DNA of 64,000 nucleotides from Plumapathes pennacea (lineage: Eukaryota > Cnidaria > Anthozoa > Antipatharia > Myriopathidae). Made by a program: the position numbers and the translations under genes. The DNA lies in the NCBI GenBank assembly GCA_964036295.1, contig OZ038466.1:18657097-18721096 (forward strand), given 5' to 3'. Below, in pieces: positions 25,755 to 36,900 of the stretch (position 1 is its first letter; each line of letters opens with the position of its first letter). Below the pieces are notes generated by a model. The model did not search any database and was not told where the DNA came from. It was given only the letters and a program-made list of their open reading frames with translations.

Positions 25755-28700
25755 CAAGCCAAAGACGAGGTATTTGGGTTGGTTTGAACGCGAGGCGCCA
25801 CAACAAATCGCGCGGACTTCACAGGTCGAGAGAGTTTCGTCATAGCCACAGCGTAAGTCCAGACATATGTCATTGATGAGACGTAAACTGGGAGGTAGTT
25901 CTTAAATTATTGTTTCAGACGTTGAACTTTCTGCCAAGGGTATTGAAAACAGCACATTGTTCTGTCCAGTTTGGGTGGTATTTCGACATTACCTTGCAGA
26001 CGAAAGTTAAGGTCAAAAAGGCTGATTGATACACGCGCGATGTGGTGTGTAAAATCGTATGCGCCACTTGGAGCGAAACTTGTTTATACATTGCACCTTA
26101 TGTCGTATTCTGTGTGTGCAAAAATAGCTCCCTTCCTATTTGGTTAATGATCTTAATATGCCTGTCATGGTAATTTGTAGCCGTTGCAGTTAAAAGCGTT
26201 TCATAATTTGAGGTTTAAATAGACAACGCCCTTACTATTCTTCATTCCTTCTACCTACAGTACTGTGAAACATAAGTATAGTTCGAAGCTATTCGTCCTG
26301 CTTTCGTTATGCCTCTCTTTGTGAAGTTGACAGTGCAGGTTGTTGGTAGAGGTGACTGACATGCTTTCTTTCAATGTCTGATGTGCCTCCCTCTGAATTT
26401 CAGGCCACACATATAGTTAGAAAAAAAAAAAAAACGCTAAAAACTTGCTTCTGGAGTATTTTATCTGATTCAGACGTCAATTACTACTTTTTCCCCATAA
26501 CCCAAAGAAAAGCGTGACTAATGCCATACATTTATGGCATCAATGTGCCGTTTAGTGGCAAATCCAACCACGCAGTTTTAAAGTTGCTTTCCAAATGCCC
26601 ACAAATCAGTTTTGTTCGCGTCAATTCTATACCTTTTTAGACTTCGTGCCCGGCGCTCTGTTGATTTGGTTTTACATTTGATTTGGTCTCGTGGTAGGAA
26701 AGTAAAAAGACATAACACAAACCAAGCCCACACACTCCTAGCCAATTATTCCAACTTCTCTGGTGGCCTTTGAGCCTGCACGATTGATTTGATTCTCATC
26801 AGCAGTAAAGTGGCGCGAATTGGCAACCAATGTTCACACAGGCAGTTATTGTGACTTTTTTTTTCTTTGGACGACACAGCCCAGATCGAAAAACATTTTC
26901 TATTTGATAGTGTTTTTGTGTGGTGAACGCGGAACGTAATGAAAATGTTAAGTTCGACAAGCTGTTATCCGGCCTATTAGCACTGAGCCAGTATACATAC
27001 ATTTGAAGCTCTCGTTAGCGGACACCTTTGTTGAACAGCAGAAAAAATGCCCGTAACCGGAAATGTCTGCTTACGAGAATGTGTAAATACAGAGTTTGAC
27101 TGAGCAAGAGTTTAAACGGGGTTTCGTAGAGGCGTCCGTAAGTAGAGCTGTCCGCTTGCGAGAGTGTCCGCCGGGATGAGCTTGGACTGTAATAAAAATT
27201 CTTACTCAGCATCAAAATGACAACACGAAATTGTTTTCCGTTTGCGCTCTTGGAAGCCATCGTCTGAGATATTTTCGTCCGGACAAGAACAACAACTCGT
27301 CCAAAATTACAGTTTTGAAAACGTGAAATTGCGCATGCTCAGATGTGACTCGACGGAAAATTTGCGCTGTGATAGTGCAATGTATGTCTAAATTCCTCAT
27401 AAACTACTTTAAGAGACGTATTTGTTCATATTCATATTGTTCATCGTAAAGATTATTTTCTTTCAACTTGGAACAGTCCAAATTGACCAAAGAAAACTAT
27501 TCAGCAACTAAGACACTTCTCGGCTCTCACTTATAACTGTCACTCGCCGGATACTCTCGGCTTTCGGACGTTTACAAAGCTATGAGCATTTTGTTTCATC
27601 CCAAGCTAACAAATGAACAATTTTCCGCCAGGATACTTCCAGGCGGTTGTAGCATGCTACGTCGAACGGTGTTTTATGATATTCAGTTGGATGTTTGCGG
27701 GAGAAAGGACACCTGACAGTAAACGGTTCACTGTGATTATAAAGAAATGTATGCCATGGTTGGCTCTCTTAGGATGACTTGGGGAAGGGGTGCCCCTGGT
27801 TCCCGGGGCAACGTCCATATAAACCTTAGAAAACGAAATATGGAGGAATTACGAAAGGAGACATTCAAGCAGAGTCTATTTTCCCCCCAGCAATTGAATT
27901 ACAAGTGTTCTCGTATATTGAATCCATCAAAACCATTTCAATATATTCTGTGTGCATACTTCTTAATTATATTGCCCGGCATCAGCTGCAAATCACGAGG
28001 CTCAAAAAGTATTTTTAAGTCACAAGGACCCTAAACTCCCCCATGAAACTCAAGGACAGGCACAATTGTCCCACGCAAACCATTTGAATACTTTGTTTTG
28101 TCTCTGTGTGGCGAGCCGAATTGTTTTGTCTTCTCCAAGACACTTGGCTGTAACCACTGAACAATTGTTTCCAAGGTCAGTTTTGTGTTTTCGTACTGAT
28201 TTAATTTCTTCCCGACGCCTTTCAGTTTGTTTCTGATCAAGATCCAATATCCTATGACTATAATGGGTGGATTAATCTGATTAGAAGAAAATCACTAAAA
28301 CAGTTGCGATATTATTAAGAGACTCGACAACGGCTGTCATACTAAAGGGAGTGATAGTCCACTATAAAAACAAAATGCAACGAAATTGAAGAGATTACTT
28401 TTATTTTTACATCATTGAGCCATTAAATATCAATACTGTTCTGTACAACAGAACGAGTTTCGTTGCATTCCTTCTTCGGGAGTGTTCAAAGCTGAAATGT
28501 TAAAACCTTGAATAAGATATACTAAAATATGCCAAGAGTCGACAGCTGGAGTGGATAACGAAAAAACAACAAAAGGACACACAATAAAAATTGCGTCCCG
28601 ATCATTTCTTTTAAAATACAATCAACTGCTTTTCAAAAGGACAAACGATAATAAAAGATGCTGGCTGATTTCTGGGTGGCATTCTAAAAGCTGTCTGCCG

Positions 28701-28960
28701 GAGGCGCTAAATTTTGCACAAGCGGCCACAGAGTAATCGGATTTTCACCTCGGATTAAATTTTAAAAACATGAGCAACCAGCACATTAGCCGCTCTCATT
28801 AATGCTTCTCTCAAAATTGAGGAGCCATATTGTCAAAAAGAGTTGCATAAAGTAACTTAGAAACAAGAAAATACATGTGGAAGTTCCAATACTGCAGCTG
28901 AAACTAATTTTCGTCTTATTGTGTGGTCACTTGCCGCACCACGGCTAGTCCGGCTGTGCG
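25755..28960. other. Intergenic region upstream of vitellogenin
   Basis: No convincing exon. It should contain vitellogenin regulatory DNA (25755 to about 27000), a TIR element at 27000-27189, and the GPCR 3' UTR towards 28960, with a possible minus-strand poly(A) signal (TTTATT) near 28400. Short ORFs here, such as the plus-strand one at 27747-28034, lack splice or family support. Confidence 0.5.
27000..27189. repeat. Short TIR element of the ACAGT-type family
   Basis: The left end TTTGAAGCTCTCGTTAGCGG is the imperfect inverse of the right end CCGCCGGGATGAGCTTGGACTG, followed by TA. It shares GAAGCTC and GCGGACAC words with the element at 51229-51868. About 190 bp. Confidence 0.6.
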
Positions 28961-29953
28961 CTAAACTGTACAACCACAAGGCTGCAACCCTCTCCTGTAA
29001 TCTTTGCTCATAATGCAGAGTATGAGCGGGTTTATGGCACTGTTAGTGTAAAACAACGCCAGGACTGCCACCAGACCGACAGCAACCGACGAGTCGCGTG
29101 CAACACTTCCGAATTCCAGAACCAAAGCGAAGATGACATAAGGCAGAAAGCATAGAGCAAATGATATCACGATAACTATAAGCATCTTCACTAGTCTCCG
29201 CTTCTGTTCCAAACGACTAATCGATTTGATATTGCTGGGCGAAGTAGGGAGGCTCGGGCGCCGATGAATAATCCTAACTTTCCAGAGCGCGAGAACGACG
29301 CGGCAGTAACAAAAAGCCATAATCAGGAGAGGCAGCGTGACGGCGCAAGCGATGACAGTTTTGTGAAGACGGCGCTGGAAGTCGCTCGCCCAGATTGGGT
29401 AACATACTTGTGCGCCGTCTTCGGTGACAACCAGCTTGAGCAGGAAGGATGTGGGGATCCCCACCGCAACATAGCAAACTATCCATATGAACACGATACA
29501 GAGTTTGGCTTGGCTTTTGTTAAAACGCTTTTTGAACGGCGTCACAACGGCACGGTAGCGATCCAGACTGATCGCCATCAGGGTCATTATCGATACGACC
29601 AGGAACACGTCTCCGAGAGGGAAAAATATTTTACATCCAAGCTCTCCGAAAGGCCACGAAGCGAGCTCTTGCAGCAATCCTACGGGCAAGCTCAACACGA
29701 GTACTGCTAAATCTGAAAGGGCAAGGTTGACGATAAAACAGCTGCTTGTGGCTTTCGTAGACGTCTGCTGCATTACACCATAAATGACGATGCAATTGCC
29801 AAAGAAGCCAACCACGAAGATTACCGTGTACAAGACGAGTTGGAAGATGGCATACGTTGGAATGCTTTCAATAAGATCTTCGTGCTCCATGTCTGGGTAG
29901 GGCAGAGCCTGTGAGAGATTTGTGAGTAGATCTGATGATTCTAGATCCTCCAT
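28961..29953 (-). CDS. Class A (rhodopsin-like) G protein-coupled receptor
   Basis: Intronless 330-residue ORF with seven hydrophobic helices. Class A landmarks: GN at 52-53 (TM1), NLALSDLAV with Asp81 (TM2), Cys107 paired with Cys184 in loop 2, DRY at 131-133 after TM3, CFLPY at 268-272 (TM6) and NSAINPLIL at 304-312 (TM7). An N-glycosylation sequon (NLS, residue 12) is in the N-terminus. Two departures are clear: the usual TM6 Trp is Phe269, and NPxxY reads NPLIL without Tyr. The basic third loop and short Cys-containing tail (residues 326 and 328, possible palmitoylation) suit a peptide- or amine-type receptor, but I cannot name the ligand. Cnidarian genomes hold many intronless lineage-specific class A GPCRs. 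The start (MEDLESSD) is the only Met upstream of TM1. Confidence 0.93.
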   Translation of the reverse strand: MEDLESSDLLTNLSQALPYPDMEHEDLIESIPTYAIFQLVLYTVIFVVGFFGNCIVIYGVMQQTSTKATSSCFIVNLALSDLAVLVLSLPVGLLQELASWPFGELGCKIFFPLGDVFLVVSIMTLMAISLDRYRAVVTPFKKRFNKSQAKLCIVFIWIVCYVAVGIPTSFLLKLVVTEDGAQVCYPIWASDFQRRLHKTVIACAVTLPLLIMAFCYCRVVLALWKVRIIHRRPSLPTSPSNIKSISRLEQKRRLVKMLIVIVISFALCFLPYVIFALVLEFGSVARDSSVAVGLVAVLALFYTNSAINPLILCIMSKDYRRGLQPCGCTV

Positions 29954-31324
29954 ATATTATGCACACCACTCCTGTTTACACCCTTGCGATCGATCGTGTG
30001 TGGCCTGCGATTAACCAAATGGTTGGTGAAGAGGTCTAATTGACGCCAATATTTTTAAAATACCAGCAAATCCTTAATCCCCCACGTATGGGTCAAGCTT
30101 AGGAGGCAAGTTTCCTTTCACAAGCACGCGCTCAATTTAAGGTTCGCGTTTGATTGATATCAGCTTAACTCCGAAAAGATATCGGATCAATCACTTGCCG
30201 TGCGGTATATATCTCAGCTGTTAATCCTGTTTTTTGACTGTCTATCTTGCTTGGTCATCTATTTTCAAAGCACATCTCGAGCGGCATGTAATTACAATTG
30301 ATTTTCACTTGTCGTTGACATCTCCCTCGACGCACCGGCGTCCAGGCGTTGAATCCTTGATTTCTTTGCGGTAACGCCTTGTCATGATCGATTATTTTCT
30401 TTGGCTCTTCGTGTAAATATTTCGACCAGTCCCTTAAGCGAGTGCCATTTCTGCGGACAATTGAAGCCATTAAAGCACTTCCGCTGTATGTTTTTGAGGT
30501 GGGGCATTTGCCGACAGTGTGATAAACTCGTTATGTCTTGGGCATGTTATGCATCGGGGTGTTGTTCTGTAATTATTCTTCAACTAAATAGAATAGGAAA
30601 AAATATCAAGAGCCATTAGATAATATTTAAAGTTACCGATTCTTTCTCGTCAGGACGACTGTTAATCAGGCCTTGTGTCCAAACTCAGACGACCCTAGTT
30701 CCGATAAACTGGGAATTCATTAGACATCATGTAGCCAGTTAATACGATTCATTGGTCTTTTCTTGAGTTTTATTGGTAATTTATACGAGGGCTGCGACAA
30801 GTATCGGGTGAAAGTGAAAATGCTTGAAAAATATTTTCTTTACCTCAATGTCGCAATTATAGTTTAATAACATTTACACCTTGTGCAGAAAGGTATCAGA
30901 TGAAGAGCAGTTGCAAGCTTTAAAACAGCAAACGCTGCCATCGTAATAACAAAGTGTCGCTTTTTGTAGTTATTTTCTTTCTTTTCTTTTTCCTCTTGTT
31001 AGATGTTGTAGATTTTCTTTTCGTTATCTCGTTGATAGCAGTCCTTTGACTTGCCGCCCGGGTAACACATGTTTTTCTGATTTGAAAACCGAAAATGCAG
31101 TTTTTGTTCTTTTGCCACTTTATCACAACAAGACGGAATTAGGTCCAAGAAAAGAGATGCGCATGGCCCCATGCAAAGAAGATCTTATCATTGCTCTCCC
31201 CGCCGTAACTATGGTAACTCAATAATACTGTGCTTGCTGCAAAGTTTATCTGTAATGCATAGCCACAAGTTAAAATGTAATTTACACTGTTTCAAGCTTT
31301 TTCAATATGTCGTACTTATCTTTT

Positions 31325-31532
31325 TTAACCCTTTCACTCCCAAGAGTGATCAACTTCAATTTTCTCTTTCAGTTTCTCATCAGAAATAATTATATCATAT
31401 AGTAGGGAGAGCTTCGCTTTTGATAGGTTGCTCAGATCACTGCTGATTAAACTATCAATTCTCACTACGTCACATACATTTTCTTCTTAAAAGGTTGAGA
31501 GAAATCTATATGTTGAACTTGGGAGTGAAAGG
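31325..31532. repeat. piggyBac-like MITE copy
   Basis: Left end TTAACCCTTTCACTCCCAAG, right end CTTGGGAGTGAAAGG. The interior resembles the copy at 37198-37402 in reverse orientation. The left TTAA is intact; the right flank reads CGGTTAG, so the duplication has decayed. Confidence 0.85.
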
Positions 31533-31924
31533 CGGTTAGCTTTGCGTGACTTGTGTCAGTACACAATCCTACATCACTCCATCATCCGCCCAGCGTAGTC
31601 ATCGACGTTTAAAGACCAAATCTTGCATTTTAAACTCTGGTTCAGAGGACACTGCACTCTCGGTTACTTTACGGAATTAAGGAACAGTAAGTTAGGACAG
31701 AAACCATAACATGGAAAAATATTACCATGCCGGATGGGCACTTGGGATGGGAGGTTGGCATCGAGCCATTTCACAGAAAACTGGAGACTATGAGTTAATT
31801 TGTCGATATCAAACTTGTCAGGTGTTCAAGAGTGATTCCTCGGCAGGGCAAAACGCGAGATATTTAAAATCAGGAAAACTTTATTTCAGAACCATGGTAT
31901 GTAATAAGAGACATTTTTTATTTC

Positions 31925-32025
31925 AATGTTTTTTTTTTTTTTTTTTTGCGTGGGCAACCCAGGTGACCTGGTTATACGTATGTCGGTTCCCCCCCGAGGG
32001 GGGGGGGGGGGACTCCCATATAAAG
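31925..32025. repeat. T-run, C-run and G-run cluster of a GGACTCCCATA element
   Basis: A T-run (about 31928-31946) is followed by CCCCCCCGA and a 13-G run leading into GACTCCCATATAAAG. This resembles the G-run plus TACTCCCATAT end of the element at 36374-36798. Full boundaries are not defined. Confidence 0.5.
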
Positions 32026-32390
32026 ACGGATGGGGATGCTCGTCGTACCTCTCAGCGTCAAAGCGAAAGTTCCCGACAAGCATCCCCGTCATTTTTATGT
32101 TGGTCACCTCTAAGTTTGCGTGTCTGCGGCACCGCCGTGGAATTGCTGGCTGAAACATAAAGTTATAATCGAGTATGAAATACCTAACAAGTTAAATAAT
32201 GTGAAATATATATATAATGCATCAAGCAAAGTTGCTGAGCGCGTAAAAAATTGTGCAGGCTGCCATTTGGAGCGTTGCTTTTCGTCGGGCATGTCATCCC
32301 AGAAAACACAATTCTTTAGGGTGTTCAAGATTTTAAACTAAATGCATTCTATATTTTCACTGCGGAGCCTAACTCAGACTAAAATCCTGG

Positions 32391-32557
32391 TTCTCACTTC
32401 CGCTCCCAGAATTGATCAACTTCAATTTTCTCTTCAGTCTCATTGCAGTCGGGAGAACTTGGATTTGATAGTTTGCTGAAATGAGAACTGATTGAATGAT
32501 CAATTCTTATTACGTCACTCATGCATTTTCTTCTTGAATAGTTGGGAGAATTTGGGG
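32391..32557. repeat. MITE fragment at the GGT 3' end
   Basis: CTCCCAGAATTGATCAACTTC, CTCTTCAGTCTCATTG and CATGCATTTTCTTCTTGAAT match the CCCTTTCACTCCCAAG family. The right edge lies about 9 bp from the GGT stop codon at 32566, so it forms the start of the GGT 3' UTR. Confidence 0.65.
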
Positions 32558-32565
32558 TCGAGCGA

Positions 32566-33814
32566 TCAGAATCCTGCGGCTATGCCTCCTTTTCGATGGT
32601 CAGCCAGCGCCAGCAACTTCCCATTCTTTTCTCTTACAATGACTTGAACCACTCCCATGATCTGTTGGGGAGTTCCTGGGAACAGAATAACACAAATGTT
32701 AGTCGAGGGGCTAATGGAACCACAGTGTCAGTTGCGCACTACAATCTTCGTGGAAATGTCGTGGCCGAGTTTTCAGCTGCAAAAAGCCCGTAGCTCCAGT
32801 GTGTATACTCGGTGTCCTTTGAGCTGACCCGATGTGATCTCAAACGAAGCCAATTGCATAATCGCGTTCTACCGATTTAGTGTGTACGAATGAACAAAGT
32901 ATGGAAAATACAGCAACGAGATGCTGTATCAGTGCATGCAGACAGGCAGCATTTCACTTCCATTATGGAACTCCTAGTTGCTAACACTAGTTCTGACCTG
33001 TGATGAGAGCTGAATCATAAGTGATGTACGAATGACCATGTTTCTTCAGCCCCTCGATGTATTTCTTTGGGAAAGTCTTCTCCATCAGAGCCATTTCAGG
33101 CAACAACTGGTGATGCATACGAGGTCTGGCAACGGCTTGCTCTAAGTCGTCTCCAAACCAATAGTAGTTCATTAAGACCTGTGGAATGGACCTTACATCA
33201 CTTCAAGCTTGGCAGTTCATAGCATAAAACTATACATTATTAAATTACCCTTGCATTCTACTTCAAACCTATAACTAGCCCTAAAAATCAACACAACTAA
33301 ACAAATGACTTAAGATATTTAAATTTGACCAATAACGTTCTCTTATTCGGTTCTGCAATTATGGCTAGATGCAGGATTATATCATTCTACGGAATATAGA
33401 AATGTGCTAGTCGACGCCAACTCAATGCAATTTACTGACAATTAACCGACAAAGTGCCAGTAGTACAGGCTTATACGTTTTTATAAATTATGTGTGGAAA
33501 ATAAAAATTATAGGCTCATCTTGCACAGATCAACACCGATCAAGTGCCCACATTGTTTCCTAACATCAGATGGGCAAGAGTATTATTGTAAGTTTTGTGG
33601 TGGGGTTTTTCAGAAAAATTTTCCTTGGTAAATATCCCCGCACGACCATTTCCGTATGGTCTGACGTCTACTTGGAATGTGTACGTGTCTCTATTAATCC
33701 CTAATAGTCTAGTATCTGTTTTACGGGTTTATTGAAATCACTCTACTACTACCACAAATATACTACAACTACACTATACACTACTCCTGCTGCTGCTTTA
33801 ACTACAACTACACT

Positions 33815-33863
<49 letters not shown>

Positions 33864-33940
33864 ATGTTACTATTACTATACTCCCCACAATTACTACTTC
33901 TACTACACTACAATCACTACTGCTACTGGAGAACCACAGC

Positions 33941-33975
<35 letters not shown>

Positions 33976-36900
33976 AAACAACAACAACAACAACCGTATA
34001 GTACTAATATTACTGCTGCCGCTACTACTACTATTATACTATTACGCTGCTAGAAATGCGATGTTCCCTCGCCCGAATGGTCAGGACAGTATCTGCTTGA
34101 TTGACAGTACTCGTTCACCTGAGCTAAGGCAGTGGCTATGTATCTGCCACCAGCAGCACCAATCACCATGTTCACTTTATCATTCTTGTCAAGGATTATG
34201 CAAGGCGCCGCCAAAGACATGGGTCTTTTTCGTGGGAGGAGTTGGTCAGGTTCGAGTCTGTATTCATTTACCCATGGATTGTAAGCGTCAAACATTTGAT
34301 CATTGTATATTATGCCGAGGTCCAGGCTGCGAATCTTGGCTCCAAAACTGCAGTATTTGAAAAGATAAGATTGGGTTGGTTAGTGTATGTTTCCGCAGCT
34401 ACCCCAATCGTTTATAAAGTCTAAAGATAAGTAGAAATTTAACAATATAAGTGTGTGTTTTGTGTCTTAACGTTTTAACATCAAGACAGAGACAATCCTC
34501 ATATAGCTTATCTTTGATTTAGCAAAATATATAGCATATATTTGTCTTTCCTTTTTCTGTCTATACCCGTGTCTTCGTTTCCACTGTTTATCTCTCCTCT
34601 ATCGTTTTATTGATATATTTAAATATCTATTATTTTGTCTATCAGTATTACTTGATAGCTGGCTCAGCTGATAATCGAAGGATACATCTGATCCTCGTTT
34701 CAGTTGTTGTTGCATTGCTTTAGATGGCACTGGGAATAACCAACAGGCTTACAAACTCCAAAAGCTCCAAAATCGTGCAGCATACGTAATTAACAGTGCT
34801 TCATATTCATAATGATCGAAATAAGTTCTATAAATAACAACGCGACATTCAAAGAGAAGGAAGACATAAATTGAGTGCTAAAATGATAATTACTCCATTG
34901 AAGACCTGTTCAAGTAAGAAACTGGGACTCAAGCTGTCTATCTATCTCTCTGTCTTTCTGTGTCTGTCTCTACCTTGACTGTCTTCTCGTTTTCTAGTAT
35001 ACCCTCTGACTTTTTTGTCTGCCGAATTTTAGTCGTAATTAGGGAAGGAATAACCGTTGCAATAAACAATTCTTTACGTACTATTTATTAATTATTAATG
35101 TACGTACTATTTATTAATAGAGGTCGTGAGTGAGACAGCACAACCACCCTCGTCTATCACCGACATATGCGTCGTCCCTTCTGTGACGTCAATGTGATAG
35201 TTGATTGGTCCGTAGTAATCTGCCGTGTGGGTGACATCATCAATTTTATGACGCAGTTTCTCTCCGTCAGCATTGTCCAACATCTTATTCACGAACTGAT
35301 AAAAGGATAAGGAACAAAACATGGATGGTGACTGCAGCCAGAACGTAGCTCAAAATGCAGATTTTCTCAGAGTTAAAAGTGAAAGACGGTATTGAGAACC
35401 GATAGTTTAATCAGCTTTCATTAATAAGCAAGCTATCAAAAGCCTAGTTTTCTATACTGTTTGATATGTCTCTGGTGAGAGGCTGAAGGAGAAAATTGAG
35501 CTTAATCATATCTCAATGACAAGGAATATTAGTTGTTTGTCCATAATGATTGTCGGTTGATAGTAGTCTTCATAAAAGACTGTCTTTGGTGACTGACGGT
35601 TTTGACTATATACCTGTGCGTTACTTAGTCCTTCAGAGTCATGTAAAGAGTGTTCGTCGAATGCTGGTATTTATGAGCTTGTTCGTTGTTAAACATTCTT
35701 GTTATCTTGACTCTAAAAGCGGTCTACTGCTCAGGTGGTCGAAACGTCAATAAAACCAAAAAAATAAATCTACAGATAAATGTACAATGAACTTTTTCTA
35801 AGGCGGTCACCCTCGGGACAGCACTTATTGTCCGCCTTCGAGAGGTGTCCGCCTAAGAGAGAGTTCAGTTACAGAGAAACAGCGAAAATGAATATGTTGC
35901 CGGTATAACGTGAAAACTAACCTCTCTTTGTTCGGACTGCGTCTTTGCGTTGAATGCTGGGTCAGTCAGGTACGTCAGCCGTGCGCCCGTGAACTTGAAC
36001 GCCTCCATCATGCGGTGATAAGTCCTGATGGGATGCTTCTTCATGTCGTCCGAAGTGAAGTTGTATCCTGTCAAACAGAATAAGCAGAAAAACACGGCAC
36101 GTCTTTGTTTCAATAGACATTTGAGTTCTGGAATGTGTATGGTTTCTCAAAAAACGCTCTCATCCTGATACGCTCATATATTCCGAGTAAAGCTAGCGTG
36201 CACAGAGGTGTCTGGCTTAAAGATAGTTTAGATACAAACAACTATAAGTTAAATTCGGCCGGCCGCTGTTTCTTCAGTAGTTTCCTCTAACTGAACTTTC
36301 TTTAAGACGGACAGTTGGAGCTGGTCCCGAGGGTGTCCGTCTTAGAGGCAGTAGATATAAACAATCCAGACACCCCCGGGGGGGGGGGGGGGGGGGGTAC
36401 TCCCATATATTTCCTATAGGGTATCATTTTCAGGGTCTTCTGTCTTAAGCAGAGTATCAAATTTTACATTTTCGTGTCTTAAACAGGGTTATTTTCAGAA
36501 GATTTTCTCCTCTTCCCCTCCCCCTTCAACCACATGTTTCAAACATGCTCTCGTGTTCTCGCCATTTTCGCGCGATTTCTTCGTATGCTCCAGTGGAAAC
36601 GTGTGCAATGCAGGCTAACTTATCTAAACTTAGTCTTGAACAGGGTATCAAATTAGAGCACTTTGTCTTAGACAGGGTAGCAAAATTTCCATTTTTGTGT
36701 CTTGAATAGGGTAAGGGTTTTATAGAGTCAGCGGAACCCCCCTACTCAAATTCCTATTGAGTACCCCTCTCTCCCCCCCCCCCCCCCTCCCCCCCGGGCC
36801 AGACACTCACCACTCAAAATATTCATAATCTGCAGCAGTGCTGCTCCGCCAGCAGGCGGGGGGACGGCTAATAATTTCATTCCATTCATGTGTGGTAGCG

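Larger units (their letters stand above)
29954..32565. other. Intergenic region between GPCR and GGT
   Basis: Contains GPCR upstream DNA, two MITE copies (31325-31532 and 32391-32557) and a homopolymer-rich element near 31925-32155. The minus-strand ORF at 30255-30470 and the plus-strand ORF at 31711-32160 show no family features. The right end must hold the GGT 3' UTR. Confidence 0.5.

Noticed and set aside
29264..29710. 148-aa plus-strand ORF opposite the GPCR
   Set aside because: Antisense shadow of the receptor. It has no domain signal and is highly charged with no structure.
31711..32160. 149-aa plus-strand ORF between GPCR and GGT
   Set aside because: It runs through T-, C- and G-homopolymers of a repeat element and shows no recognisable family.
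33732..34001. Thr/Gln-rich and Leu/Val-rich ORFs
   Set aside because: Translation of CTA/CAA trinucleotide arrays in a GGT intron. There is no splice or family support.
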